DNA of 24,641 nt from JBBQSN01 sp038213835 (GTDB taxonomy: Bacteria; Actinomycetota; Actinomycetes; Actinomycetales; CAWJMD01), in the NCBI GenBank assembly GCA_038213835.1, contig JBBQSN010000034.1:1-24641 (forward strand), in the 5' to 3' direction. The position numbers and the translations under genes are program-made. Of this stretch, positions 9,400 through 16,984 are shown piece by piece (position 1 is the first letter of the stretch; each line of letters opens with the position of its first letter). Under the pieces are notes generated by a model, which did not search any database, was not told the origin of the DNA, and was given only the letters and a program-made list of their open reading frames with translations.

Positions 9400-10725
9400 A
9401 TGAGCACACCCCAGCCGAGCGTACGAGCCCTGTTCGCACGCGCCGAGACCTGGCGCGAGGCCAAGTTCGTCGCCGACGTGCTGCGCACCGAGACCGTGGG
9501 CGGGGCGCTGCTGCTGGTCGCGGCGGTGGCCGCCCTGGTGTGGGCGAACTCGCCGTGGAGCGAGGCCTACCAGGGGCTGCGCGACACCACGGTCGGGCCG
9601 AGCGCGCTGCACCTGGACCTCACCCTCGGCACCTGGGCGGCTGACGGGCTGCTCGCGATCTTCTTCTTCGTGGTCGGGCTGGAGCTCAAGCGCGAGATCG
9701 TCGACGGCGACCTGCGGCGGCCCGCGCGGGCCGTGGTGCCGATCGCGGCGGCGGTGGGCGGCATGGTCGTCCCCGCCGTGCTGTTCACGGTGATCAACCT
9801 GAACACCGGCGGGGACGCGCTGCGCGGCTGGGCGGTGCCGACCGCCACCGACATCGCGTTCGCCCTCGCGGTGCTCGCCGTGATCGGCTCGCACCTGCCG
9901 AGCGGGCTCCGGGCGTTCCTGCTCACCCTCGCGGTGGTCGACGACCTGCTGGCGATCACCATCATCGCGATCTTCTACACCGAGGAGATCGAGGTCCTCC
10001 CGCTGCTCGGTGCCTTCGCGCTGGTCGCCGTGTTCGCCCTGCTCACCCAGCGTAGGATCACGGCCTGGTGGGTGCTGATCCCGATCGGCGTGGTCGCCTG
10101 GGTGCTCATGCACGAGTCCGGGGTGCACGCGACGGTCGCCGGCGTCCTGCTCGGGTTGGTGGTCCCGGCCGCACGGGCGTCCTCGGACGAGGAGTGCCTG
10201 GCCGCACGGCTCGAGCGGCGCTGTCGTCCTGTGTCGTCCGGCATCGCGGTCCCGGTCTTCGCGTTCATGGCGGCGGGCGTCACGGTGGTCGGCTCCGGTG
10301 GCATCGGCGAGGTGCTGGGCGACCGGGTCGCCATCGGCGTGATGGTGGGCCTCGTGGTCGGCAAGGTGGTCGGTGTCCTCGGCACGACCTTCCTCGTCGC
10401 CACCCTCACCAAGGCGAAGCTGGACGCCGAGCTGACCTGGACCGACCTGCTCGGCGTCAGCCTGCTGGCCGGGATCGGGTTCACCGTGTCGCTCCTGGTG
10501 GGCGACCTCGCCTTCGGCCCCGGCTCCGAGCGCGACGACCACGTCAAGGCCGCCGTGCTGGCCGGGTCGGTGGTCTCGGCGCTGCTGGCCAGCGCCGTGC
10601 TGGTCACCCGCAACCGGGTCTACAAGCGGCTGCACGAGGAGGAGAACCGCGACGACGACCAGGACGGGATCCCGGACTACTACCAGCGGCTCATCGAACG
10701 GGCATCGGGCGAGGCCACCCCCTAG
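9400..10725 (+). CDS. nhaA: Na+/H+ antiporter NhaA
   Basis: This 441-residue inner-membrane antiporter exchanges cytoplasmic Na+ (or Li+) for protons in pH and salt homeostasis. Family signatures are IFFFVVGLELKREIVDGDLR, the VPTATDIAFALAVLAVIG helix with Asp151, and TLAVVDDLLAI with the ion-binding pair Asp181-Asp182 (Asp163/164 in E. coli). GIGFTVSLLVGDLAF occurs near the end of the membrane domain. It is longer than E. coli NhaA because of a hydrophilic C-terminal tail containing DDDQDGIPD (418-426), a DxDxDGxxD pattern like a Ca2+-binding loop. It is absent from this position in the M. tuberculosis block as I recall it. The stop codon overlaps TAGAGT (10723-10728), a possible -10 for the next gene. 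Confidence 0.95.
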   Translation: MSTPQPSVRALFARAETWREAKFVADVLRTETVGGALLLVAAVAALVWANSPWSEAYQGLRDTTVGPSALHLDLTLGTWAADGLLAIFFFVVGLELKREIVDGDLRRPARAVVPIAAAVGGMVVPAVLFTVINLNTGGDALRGWAVPTATDIAFALAVLAVIGSHLPSGLRAFLLTLAVVDDLLAITIIAIFYTEEIEVLPLLGAFALVAVFALLTQRRITAWWVLIPIGVVAWVLMHESGVHATVAGVLLGLVVPAARASSDEECLAARLERRCRPVSSGIAVPVFAFMAAGVTVVGSGGIGEVLGDRVAIGVMVGLVVGKVVGVLGTTFLVATLTKAKLDAELTWTDLLGVSLLAGIGFTVSLLVGDLAFGPGSERDDHVKAAVLAGSVVSALLASAVLVTRNRVYKRLHEEENRDDDQDGIPDYYQRLIERASGEATP

Positions 10726-10808
10726 AGTCGGGCGGGCGTCCTCGGGAGCGTCCGGACGACCCGGGCCGCGGGACGACACGACAGCAGCACGAGCCGAGGA
10801 GGCGAGCG

Positions 10809-11237
10809 GTGGACCTGAACAAGAGCACCGGAACAGGCACCACCGACGGCGGCGAGCGCACCATCGGGCAGCTGGTCGCCGACATCAGCAACCAGATGTC
10901 GGGGCTGGTCAAGGCCGAGATCGAGCTGGCCAAGGCCGAGGTCAAGGCCGACGTCACCAAGGGCGGGATCGGCGCGGGCCTGCTGGCCGGAGCGGCGTTC
11001 TTCGCCCTGATCGCGTTCATCCTGCTGTGCTTCGCCCTCGCCTACGGCCTGGTGGCCGCCGGTCTGGCCCAGTGGGCCGCGTTCCTCGTGGTCACGGGCG
11101 TCCTGCTCGTCCTGGCCGCCGTGCTGGCCCTGGTGGGTCGTGGCCGGCTGCAGCAGGTCAGCGCCCCGAAGCGCACGATCGACACCGCGAAGGACTCGGT
11201 CGAGGCGATCAAGGGTCACGACCGCACCAGAGCGTGA
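10809..11237 (+). CDS. Phage-holin-superfamily-like membrane protein (DUF1469-type)
   Basis: This 142-residue protein has an amphipathic N-terminal half (TIGQLVADISNQMSGLVKAE followed by IELAKAEVKADV). Two closely spaced membrane helices cover about 54-83 and 87-109, and the tail is basic (QQVSAPKRTIDTAKDSVEAIK). This is the actinobacterial 'phage holin family' pattern, but nothing phage-like surrounds it; it is a chromosomal membrane protein of unknown function. It occupies the Rv3669 position between acs and the epoxide-hydrolase-like gene. The GTG start has a strong GAGGAGG site at 10797-10803. In-frame sequence upstream of 10809 runs through nhaA and is not coding here. Confidence 0.82.
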   Translation: MDLNKSTGTGTTDGGERTIGQLVADISNQMSGLVKAEIELAKAEVKADVTKGGIGAGLLAGAAFFALIAFILLCFALAYGLVAAGLAQWAAFLVVTGVLLVLAAVLALVGRGRLQQVSAPKRTIDTAKDSVEAIKGHDRTRA

Positions 11238-11249
11238 CCTCGTGACCTC

Positions 11250-12176
11250 GTGAGCACCGACGCCAGCGCCGTCCTGGTCGAGGGACCGTGGACGCACCGC
11301 TTCGTCGCGGCCAACGGCAGCCGCTTCCACGTGGCCGAGTGCTCGCCCGAGGGCGTCGACGACGCCCCGCTGGTGCTGCTGCTGCACGGCTTCCCCGAGA
11401 CCTGGTGGGCCTGGCGGCACCAGCTGGTCGCCCTGGCCGCCGCCGGTCATCGCGCCGTGGCGATGGACCTGCGCGGGTTCGGCGGCAGCGACAAGCCACC
11501 ACGGGGGTACGACACCTTCACCCTCGCCGCGGACGTGGCCGGGGTGATCCGCAGCCTCGGTGAGTCGCGGGCCGTCGTCGTGGGGCACGGCTTGGGCGCC
11601 TGGATCGCGTGGGCGATGCCGACGATGCAGCCGCGCACCACCCGGGCGGTGGCGATCCTCGGTACGGCGCACCCGCTGCGCACCTTCACCGCGCTGCACG
11701 ACAAGGACACCCTCTCCGGCCTGTCGCACGTGCTCGCCTTCCAGGCCCCGGTGCACCCCGAGCGGCAGCTGGTGGCGGGCGGGTTGGTCACCGAGCTGCT
11801 GGAGCGCTGGTCCGGCCCGGGCTGGCCCTCGACCCAGGAGGCCGAGCACTACGAGCGGGCGATCGCGATCCCGTCGGCGGCGCACAGCGCGATGGAGTAC
11901 TACCGCTGGGCGTTCCGGTCCCGCTGGCGCGGCGACGGCTGGCGCTTCTCCCGGACGATGCGCCACACGATCGGCGTACCGGTGCTGCAGCTGCACGGCT
12001 CGCTCGACGGCCAGGTGCCGGCGGCCCAGGCCCGCGGTTCCTCGCGGTGGGTGCGGGGCGACTACTCCTGGCACCTGCTGGAGGGCGCCGGCCACTTCCT
12101 GGCCGAGGAGGCACCCGACCGGGTCGACGCGCTGCTGACCGAGTGGCTCGACGGGCTGGGCCGACCGGAGCGCTGA
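11250..12176 (+). CDS. Alpha/beta hydrolase of the epoxide hydrolase type, apparently lacking the nucleophile
   Basis: This 308-residue alpha/beta-hydrolase-fold protein shows the oxyanion-hole motif HGFPETWWAW (46-55), the DLRGFGGSDKP loop (73-83), a cap region (about 145-240), an acid-loop candidate Asp253 (GSLDGQVP) and the catalytic His282 (GAGHFLAEEAPDRV). The nucleophile elbow reads VVVGHGLGAW: Gly114 occupies the position where epoxide hydrolases have Asp and esterases have Ser. The protein may therefore be non-catalytic or use another mechanism. It sits at the EphE (Rv3670) position of the mycobacterial block. Two tandem copies of GTGACCTC separate it from the holin-like gene stop. 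It converges on marP with only 5 nt between stops. Confidence 0.82.
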   Translation: MSTDASAVLVEGPWTHRFVAANGSRFHVAECSPEGVDDAPLVLLLHGFPETWWAWRHQLVALAAAGHRAVAMDLRGFGGSDKPPRGYDTFTLAADVAGVIRSLGESRAVVVGHGLGAWIAWAMPTMQPRTTRAVAILGTAHPLRTFTALHDKDTLSGLSHVLAFQAPVHPERQLVAGGLVTELLERWSGPGWPSTQEAEHYERAIAIPSAAHSAMEYYRWAFRSRWRGDGWRFSRTMRHTIGVPVLQLHGSLDGQVPAAQARGSSRWVRGDYSWHLLEGAGHFLAEEAPDRVDALLTEWLDGLGRPER

Positions 12177-12187
12177 CGGCGTCAGTG
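12171..12187. terminator. Small palindrome covering both convergent stop codons
   Basis: CTGAC (12173-12177) and GTCAG (12181-12185) pair around the 3-nt loop GGC, and two outer pairs extend the stem to 7 (one G-T). The stop codons of the hydrolase (12174-12176) and of marP (12182-12184, minus strand) both lie in the stem. It may serve as a weak bidirectional terminator. Confidence 0.4.
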
Positions 12188-13372
12188 CCGCGAGCACTCC
12201 CCCACGCCGACCGCCTCGGTGGCGGCCCGGGCGGCGTCGAGCACCGGTGCGGACTCGGCCAGGGTCAGCGCGTACCCGGTGTCGGGGTCGTCCAGCGAGG
12301 CGGCGAACACGACGCCGACGAGCCGGCCACGCCGGTCGACGACGGGGCCGCCGGAGTTGCCCTGCCGCACCGTGGCGTACAGCGAGTAGACCTCTCGGCT
12401 GACGCTCCCCTCCCCGTAGATGTCCTCCCCGGTGGCCTGTATCAGCTGCCGCACCCGCGCGGGGCTCGAGGTGTACGGACCGTCGAGCGGGTAGCCCAGG
12501 ACGGCGGCCGCGGCGCCGCGGCCGAGCTCCTCGCCCCGCTCGAGCGGGGCGGCCCGCAGCCCGGGCACCGCCAGCACGGCCAGGTCGCGCTCGGGGTCGA
12601 ACAGCACCGTGACGGCGTCCAGCCGCTCCCCCCGGCCCGCCACCTGCACCTGCGGACGGGGGACGCCCTGCACCACGTGGGCGTTGGTGACGACGCGCTC
12701 GCGCGCCACGACGAAGCCGCTGCCCTCCTGGGTGGTGCCGCACACGTCGGTGGCCCCGGTGACCTTGACGGTGCTGCCGGCGACCCGGGTGGCGACGTCA
12801 CCGAGCTCAGCGGCCACCGGCGGGTCGACCGGGACGATGACCTCGGCCCCGACCCCCTCGAACACCCGGGGGAACCCACCAGCGAGGCTGCGGGCCAGGC
12901 CGTCGGCGGCCCCGGTGATGCCGTCGGGCACCACCCGGTCCAGGCCCTGGGCCACTGCGGACGCCGCGACCGCCCGCGACAGGCGCGGCACAGCGGCGGC
13001 GCGCACGGCCGAGAGCATCACGGTGAGGAGCACGAGGACCACCAGCACGGCGGCGACGCCTCCCAGCGCCGAGTCGAGCACCCGCAGCGGACCCTCCGGC
13101 AGCGAGCCGCGACCCCGGCGACCGAGGGTGCCGCCCACCGCCTGGCCACCGGCCGCGAGCGCCAGGATCCCGGCCAGCACCAGCAGCGCGCGTGCGGGGC
13201 CGGCATCGAGCTCGGCGGCGACCAGCGGCAGCAGGAGGGCGCCTACCACGGCGCCCACCAGCAGCCCCGCCACTGACAGCACGCCGGCCAGCGCTCCGCG
13301 GCGGATGCCGTTCACGAGGTACGCGACCAGCACGAGCACCAGCACGGCGTCGACGAGCAGCTCCGGTCTCAC
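12182..13372 (-). CDS. marP: MarP-type membrane serine protease
   Basis: This 396-residue protein is almost the same length as M. tuberculosis MarP (Rv3671c). Four N-terminal membrane helices (about residues 5-20, 28-50, 60-80 and 103-125, colicin V production-like) anchor an extracytoplasmic trypsin-fold protease. The triad is His232 (TNAHVV), Asp263 (ERDLAVL) and Ser340 (QGNSGGPVV). Cys211 (VCGTTQEGSG) and Cys393 (three residues from the C-terminus) match the redox-sensitive disulfide pair known in mycobacterial MarP. There the enzyme protects against acid and oxidative stress and acts on peptidoglycan hydrolases. The GTG start overlaps the stop of the upstream NUDIX gene in GTGA, so it is the last gene of nth-NUDIX-marP. 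Confidence 0.93.
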   Translation of the reverse strand: MRPELLVDAVLVLVLVAYLVNGIRRGALAGVLSVAGLLVGAVVGALLLPLVAAELDAGPARALLVLAGILALAAGGQAVGGTLGRRGRGSLPEGPLRVLDSALGGVAAVLVVLVLLTVMLSAVRAAAVPRLSRAVAASAVAQGLDRVVPDGITGAADGLARSLAGGFPRVFEGVGAEVIVPVDPPVAAELGDVATRVAGSTVKVTGATDVCGTTQEGSGFVVARERVVTNAHVVQGVPRPQVQVAGRGERLDAVTVLFDPERDLAVLAVPGLRAAPLERGEELGRGAAAAVLGYPLDGPYTSSPARVRQLIQATGEDIYGEGSVSREVYSLYATVRQGNSGGPVVDRRGRLVGVVFAASLDDPDTGYALTLAESAPVLDAARAATEAVGVGECSRH

Positions 13373-14031
13373 GGCTCCACCTGGGGTCGCCAGTCGCGCA
13401 GCTGCTCGGACGGGATCGGCCGCTCGCGGGTGTCGTCCCAGGGCGCCCCGACGCCCGCCAGGTGCAGCAGCCGGGACAGGAGCCCGGCGGTGAAGCCCCA
13501 CACGAACAGCCCGCTCGCGGCGAACGCCGGCCCGCGGAAACCGCCGGACAGCACCGTGGTGAACCGGTTCTCGGGGTCGAGCAGCTCGGGCAGCGGCACG
13601 CGCTCGACGCGGGCCACCTCGAACGGGTCGCGCGCCGACAGCGGGTGCGGGCGCTCCCACCACGCCACCACGGGCGTGACGGCGAACCCGGACGGCGGCA
13701 GGAACAGCGCAGGCAGCTCGCCGACCACCCGGACCGATGCGGGATCGAGGCCGGTCTCCTCCTCGGCCTCGCGCAGGGCGGCCCGCTCGGCGTCCTCATC
13801 GGGCTCGGCGGCGCCGCCGGGGAAGGCGACCTGCCCCGGGTGCGAGCGCATGTCGGCGGCGCGCTCGAGCAGCACGACCTCGCCCGCTCCCTGCTCGCCC
13901 GGCCCGAACAGCATGAGCACGGCCGCCTGCCGGTGCTCGGCACCAGGTGGCGGGGTGAACCGCGACAGGTCGTCGGCCTCGACGGTGGGGACCACCTCGA
14001 CCAGCCGGACGGCCCAGGGAGGCAGGCTCAC
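13369..14031 (-). CDS. NUDIX hydrolase, CoA pyrophosphatase type
   Basis: This 220-residue protein carries the CoA-pyrophosphatase signature VVLLERAADMRSHPGQVAF (52-70) directly before the Nudix box. The box runs from Gly73 through Glu79 to REAEEETGL (87-95) and matches GX5EX7REUXEEXGU exactly. Such enzymes cleave CoA and its derivatives (or other nucleoside diphosphate-linked compounds) to phosphopantetheine and adenosine 3',5'-bisphosphate. It corresponds to Rv3672c. GTGA overlaps join it both to nth upstream (14028-14031) and to marP downstream (13369-13372), so all three genes should be translated from one message. The thioredoxin-like gene found between this gene and nth in M. tuberculosis is absent. 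Confidence 0.9.
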   Translation of the reverse strand: MSLPPWAVRLVEVVPTVEADDLSRFTPPPGAEHRQAAVLMLFGPGEQGAGEVVLLERAADMRSHPGQVAFPGGAAEPDEDAERAALREAEEETGLDPASVRVVGELPALFLPPSGFAVTPVVAWWERPHPLSARDPFEVARVERVPLPELLDPENRFTTVLSGGFRGPAFAASGLFVWGFTAGLLSRLLHLAGVGAPWDDTRERPIPSEQLRDWRPQVEP

Positions 14032-14735
14032 GCCGCAGGCCCGGACTTCACCAGCTTCTGCGCCCTCGCCGGATCGGTCTCGCCCTCGCCGAACGAGGGG
14101 CAGTCGGCCGCGACGGGGCAGGCACCGCACGCCGGCTTGCGGGCGTGGCAGGTACGCCGCCCGTGGAAGATCACCCGGTGCGACAGCATCGTCCAGTCGC
14201 GCGCGTCGAACAGGGCGCCGACCTCGTGCTCGACCTTGACGGGGTCGTCCTCGGTGGTCCAGCCGAGCCGCCGGGACAGCCGTCCGACGTGCGTGTCGAC
14301 CGTGATGCCCGGAACGCCGAACGCGTCGCCGAGCACCACGTTCGCGGTCTTGCGCCCCACGCCGGGAAGCGTGACGAGGTCGGCCAGCCGGCCGGGGACC
14401 TCGCCGTCGAAGCGCTCGACCAGGGCCGCACCGAGGGTGATGATCGAGTTCGCCTTGGCCCGGAAGAAGCCGGTGGAGCGGATCATCTCCTCCAGCTCCT
14501 GGCGGTCGGCGCCGGCGTAGGCCGCCGCATCGGGGTAGCGGGCGAACAGGGTGGGGGTGACGAGGTTGACCCGCACGTCGGTGGTCTGGGCCGACAGCAC
14601 GGTGGCCACCAGCAGCTCGAGCGGGTCGGTGAAGTCGAGCTCGCAGTGGGCGTCGGGGTACCGCTCGGCCAGCGCGCGGTGGACGCGGCGGGCCTGCCGC
14701 TTGCGGCCGGTGAGGGTGGGGGGGACTGCTCGCAC
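14028..14735 (-). CDS. nth: Endonuclease III (DNA glycosylase/AP lyase)
   Basis: This 235-residue base-excision repair enzyme removes oxidised pyrimidines and nicks abasic sites. It shows the helix-hairpin-helix LPGVGRKTANVVL with the catalytic Lys129, and the catalytic Asp147 in TVDTHVGRLSRRLG. The C-terminal [4Fe-4S] loop has Cys196, Cys203, Cys206 and Cys212 in the standard C-X6-C-X2-C-X5-C spacing. The start is placed at the GTG at 14735 because a TAGGCT -10 lies exactly 7 nt upstream; the frame extends further but without homologous sequence. It is the first gene of nth-NUDIX-marP. Confidence 0.95.
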   Translation of the reverse strand: MRAVPPTLTGRKRQARRVHRALAERYPDAHCELDFTDPLELLVATVLSAQTTDVRVNLVTPTLFARYPDAAAYAGADRQELEEMIRSTGFFRAKANSIITLGAALVERFDGEVPGRLADLVTLPGVGRKTANVVLGDAFGVPGITVDTHVGRLSRRLGWTTEDDPVKVEHEVGALFDARDWTMLSHRVIFHGRRTCHARKPACGACPVAADCPSFGEGETDPARAQKLVKSGPAA

Positions 14736-14742
14736 GAGGGCG

Positions 14743-14748
14743 AGCCTA
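14743..14748 (-). promoter_or_regulatory. -10 element (TAGGCT) of the leaderless nth-NUDIX-marP transcript
   Basis: On the minus strand, TAGGCT is followed by 7 nt and then the GTG start of nth. This predicts transcription starting at the start codon. No ribosome binding site is present. Confidence 0.55.
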
Positions 14749-14858
14749 CGGTGCGCCACCGACAGGGCGGGGGCCCGACGAAGCGGACCGATCCACCGCA
14801 CGGGTGATCCGCGTCCGGCGGGCTCAAGCGAGCGCCCCGCCAGGACGATCCCAGGCTC

Positions 14859-15353
14859 GTGACCACGACCAGCCTGGCGGCCCGCACCGCCCCCGCGGCG
14901 CTGCCGACGGCGCCTTCGACGCTGCCTCTTCGGGAACTGCCCCGGTTGCGCGACCTGCGCGAGCGGCGTCTGGAGCTGCGCGCCGAGCAGGTCCGCAGCC
15001 GCTACCTCAGCCGGCTGCTCCAGGCCCGCCTCGACCTCAGCGTCGCGGCGACCGTCCAGGCCCACGCGCACGAGCGGTCGACCGGCTGGCCCGAGGACCT
15101 GCCGGTGCCGCCCACCGCCGACGAGGTCGGTGAGCTGCTGCGCCAGCCGGGCGGCGACCTCGCCGACCACCTGGCCTCGCTGCAGGACGCCCTGTCCAGG
15201 ATGGCCAGCTACGAGGAGGCACTGGACCGTGAGTGCGACGCGTCCACCGAGCAGCTCGTGCACGCCCTGACCCGCTCGCCGCGCGCCGGCCTCGACCAGG
15301 CCCCTGGGCTCCCCGGGCAGCGGCGGCCGTCCACGGACCGATCCGCCGGCTGA
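14859..15353 (+). CDS. RsiG-like helical protein (possible anti-sigma factor), degenerate c-di-GMP motif
   Basis: This 164-residue protein has no membrane segment and a disordered Ala/Pro/Thr-rich first 22 residues. A long charged helix with RYLSRLLQARLDL (48-60) follows, then a proline-containing loop, LADHLASLQDALSRMASYEEALDRECDASTEQLV (second and third helices, about 101-134) and a disordered tail. The Q-x3-D core preceded by RLL resembles RsiG, the c-di-GMP-dependent anti-sigma factor of WhiG. The canonical E-x3-S-x2-R-x3-Q-x3-D motif keeps only Gln55 and Asp59. Assignment to that family is from memory and uncertain. It lies between nth (divergent) and crp. The GTG start at 14859 is the best available but lacks a clear ribosome binding site. 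Confidence 0.55.
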   Translation: MTTTSLAARTAPAALPTAPSTLPLRELPRLRDLRERRLELRAEQVRSRYLSRLLQARLDLSVAATVQAHAHERSTGWPEDLPVPPTADEVGELLRQPGGDLADHLASLQDALSRMASYEEALDRECDASTEQLVHALTRSPRAGLDQAPGLPGQRRPSTDRSAG

Positions 15354-15451
15354 CCCGTCGACCGAGCAACGGCCCGGCGGGCGGCGCCGGACCGGCCCGG
15401 GTGGCAGACTGCCCCCGACCGCCGCCGGACGACCCCCAGCCTGGAGGAGAC

Positions 15452-16129
15452 GTGGACGACGACGTGGTGCGCTCTGCGCCCCTGTTCGCCGCCCTGGACC
15501 ACGAGGCCTCCGCAGCGCTGTTGGCCTCGATGTCCAGGGTCGACCTCCCGCGCGGCGAGGCCCTGTTCGCCGAGGGCGACGCCGGTGACCGCCTCTTCGT
15601 CATCACCGCTGGGAAGATCAAGCTCGGACGCACGTCCGGCGACGGCCGCGAGAACCTGCTCACGGTGCTCGGCCCGGGCGAGATGTTCGGCGAGCTCTCG
15701 CTGTTCGATCCCGGCCCGCGCACCGCGACCGCCACGGCCGTCTCCGACGCCGAGCTCGTGGGCCTCGGCCACACCGACCTGCAGGCCTTCCTGACCGGCC
15801 GTCCCGAGGTGGCCCGGCACCTGCTGCAGGCGCTCGCGCGACGGCTGCGCCGCACCAACGACTCGCTCGCCGACCTCGTCTTCTCCGACGTCCCCGGCCG
15901 GGTCGCCAAGGCCCTGCTCGACCTGTCGCGCCGGTTCGGTCGCCAGACCGACGCCGGGGTCCTCGTGGCGCACGACCTCACCCAGGAGGAGCTCGCCCAG
16001 CTGGTCGGCGCCTCCCGCGAGACCGTGAACAAGGCGCTGGCCGACTTCGCCTCGCGCGGATGGCTGCGGCTCGAGGCCCGTGCCGTGGTGCTGCTCGACG
16101 TCGACCGCCTGGTGCGCCGGGCCCGCTGA
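15452..16129 (+). CDS. crp: CRP/FNR-family cAMP-responsive regulator (Crp/GlxR)
   Basis: This 225-residue regulator is nearly the length of M. tuberculosis CRP (Rv3676), and long stretches match it as I recall them (FDPGPRTATA, LARRLRRTN, DVPGRVAK, LTQEELAQLVGASRETVNKALADF). An N-terminal cyclic-nucleotide-binding beta-roll contains the phosphate-binding cassette FGELSLFDPGPRTATA (79-94) with Glu81, Arg90 and Thr91. A C-terminal winged helix has its recognition helix at SRETVNKALADFA (188-200). It acts as a dimeric global activator or repressor. The GTG start has GGAGGAG at 15443-15449. It converges on the metallo-beta-lactamase gene with a 9-nt gap. Confidence 0.95.
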   Translation: MDDDVVRSAPLFAALDHEASAALLASMSRVDLPRGEALFAEGDAGDRLFVITAGKIKLGRTSGDGRENLLTVLGPGEMFGELSLFDPGPRTATATAVSDAELVGLGHTDLQAFLTGRPEVARHLLQALARRLRRTNDSLADLVFSDVPGRVAKALLDLSRRFGRQTDAGVLVAHDLTQEELAQLVGASRETVNKALADFASRGWLRLEARAVVLLDVDRLVRRAR

Positions 16130-16138
16130 GCCGCTCGA

Positions 16139-16984
16139 TCAACCGGGGGCGGGTACGTCCTCGCCGCGCTCGCGCAGGTGCTCGAGCTGGGCCCGCACGC
16201 TCAGCTCCGCTGCGGGCCAGAGCACGCGGTCGACCTCGGCGTAGACCCGCTCCACCACCTGGGCCGCGGTGCTGTCGCCGGCAGCCACCGCCGCGCGCAC
16301 CTGGTCCAGCCGCTGCCCCCGGTGCACGAGGTACCCGCGCAGCGCCTCGGCGGCGTCGATCAGCACGGGTCCGTGGCCCGGCAGCACCGTGGCGCCGTCC
16401 ACCGACTCCACCAGGGCGAGCAGTCGCTGCAGCGAGTCCAGGTAGGGGCCCAGCCGGCCGTCGGGGTGGGCGACCACGGTCGTCCCACGTCCGAGCACCG
16501 TGTCGCCGGTGAGCAGACCGGGCCTCTGGGCCGGGTCCTGGAGCAGGAACGACAGCGAGTCGGACGTGTGCCCCGGCGTGCCGACCACCCGTAGCAGGCA
16601 GCCGCCGACCTCGACGACGTCGCCGTCGGCCAGCCCCTCCCCACCGAGCCGCAGAGCGGGGTCCAGGGCCCGGACGCGCACCCCGCCGGCCAGCTCGGAC
16701 AAGCGCGCCGCCCCCTCGCTGTGGTCGTGGTGGCCGTGCGTGATCAGCACCTCCCTCACCGGCGCATCGACCGAGAGCGCCTGCGCCAAAACGGCTTCCA
16801 GGTGCGACTCGGTCAGCGGGCCGGGATCCACGACGACCGAGCCGCGGCCGGGGTCCGAGACCACCCAGGTGTTCGTGCCGTCCAGCGTCATGGGTCCGGG
16901 GTTGGGGGCCAGGACGCAGGTGGCGTGGCCGCCGAAGCGTCCGCCGGACCAGGCCCCCCGCGACCCGAGCGCCGGCCCGCTCAC
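16139..16984 (-). CDS. Metallo-beta-lactamase-fold hydrolase (LACTB2-like)
   Basis: This 281-residue MBL-fold protein has the full metal-binding set: THGHHDH (His83, His85, Asp87, His88), His139 in GTPGHTSDSL, Asp161 in LTGDTVLG and His204 in LPGHGPV. After the catalytic domain a helical C-terminus (LDQVRAAVAAGDSTAAQVVERVY) resembles the small winged-helix domain of LACTB2-type proteins, some of which are nucleases. It matches Rv3677c in position and architecture. Its substrate is unknown. The GTG start overlaps the stop of the upstream NUDIX gene in GTGA (16981-16984), so the two are coupled. Confidence 0.87.
   Translation of the reverse strand: MSGPALGSRGAWSGGRFGGHATCVLAPNPGPMTLDGTNTWVVSDPGRGSVVVDPGPLTESHLEAVLAQALSVDAPVREVLITHGHHDHSEGAARLSELAGGVRVRALDPALRLGGEGLADGDVVEVGGCLLRVVGTPGHTSDSLSFLLQDPAQRPGLLTGDTVLGRGTTVVAHPDGRLGPYLDSLQRLLALVESVDGATVLPGHGPVLIDAAEALRGYLVHRGQRLDQVRAAVAAGDSTAAQVVERVYAEVDRVLWPAAELSVRAQLEHLRERGEDVPAPG

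Noticed and set aside
10809..11237. Prophage remnant suggested by the holin-like protein
   Set aside because: No lysin, integrase, attachment site or composition shift is nearby, and the gene is part of the conserved chromosomal block.
14736..15263. In-frame upstream extension of nth
   Set aside because: It overlaps the divergent RsiG-like gene, shows no homology to endonuclease III and lies upstream of the -10 element.
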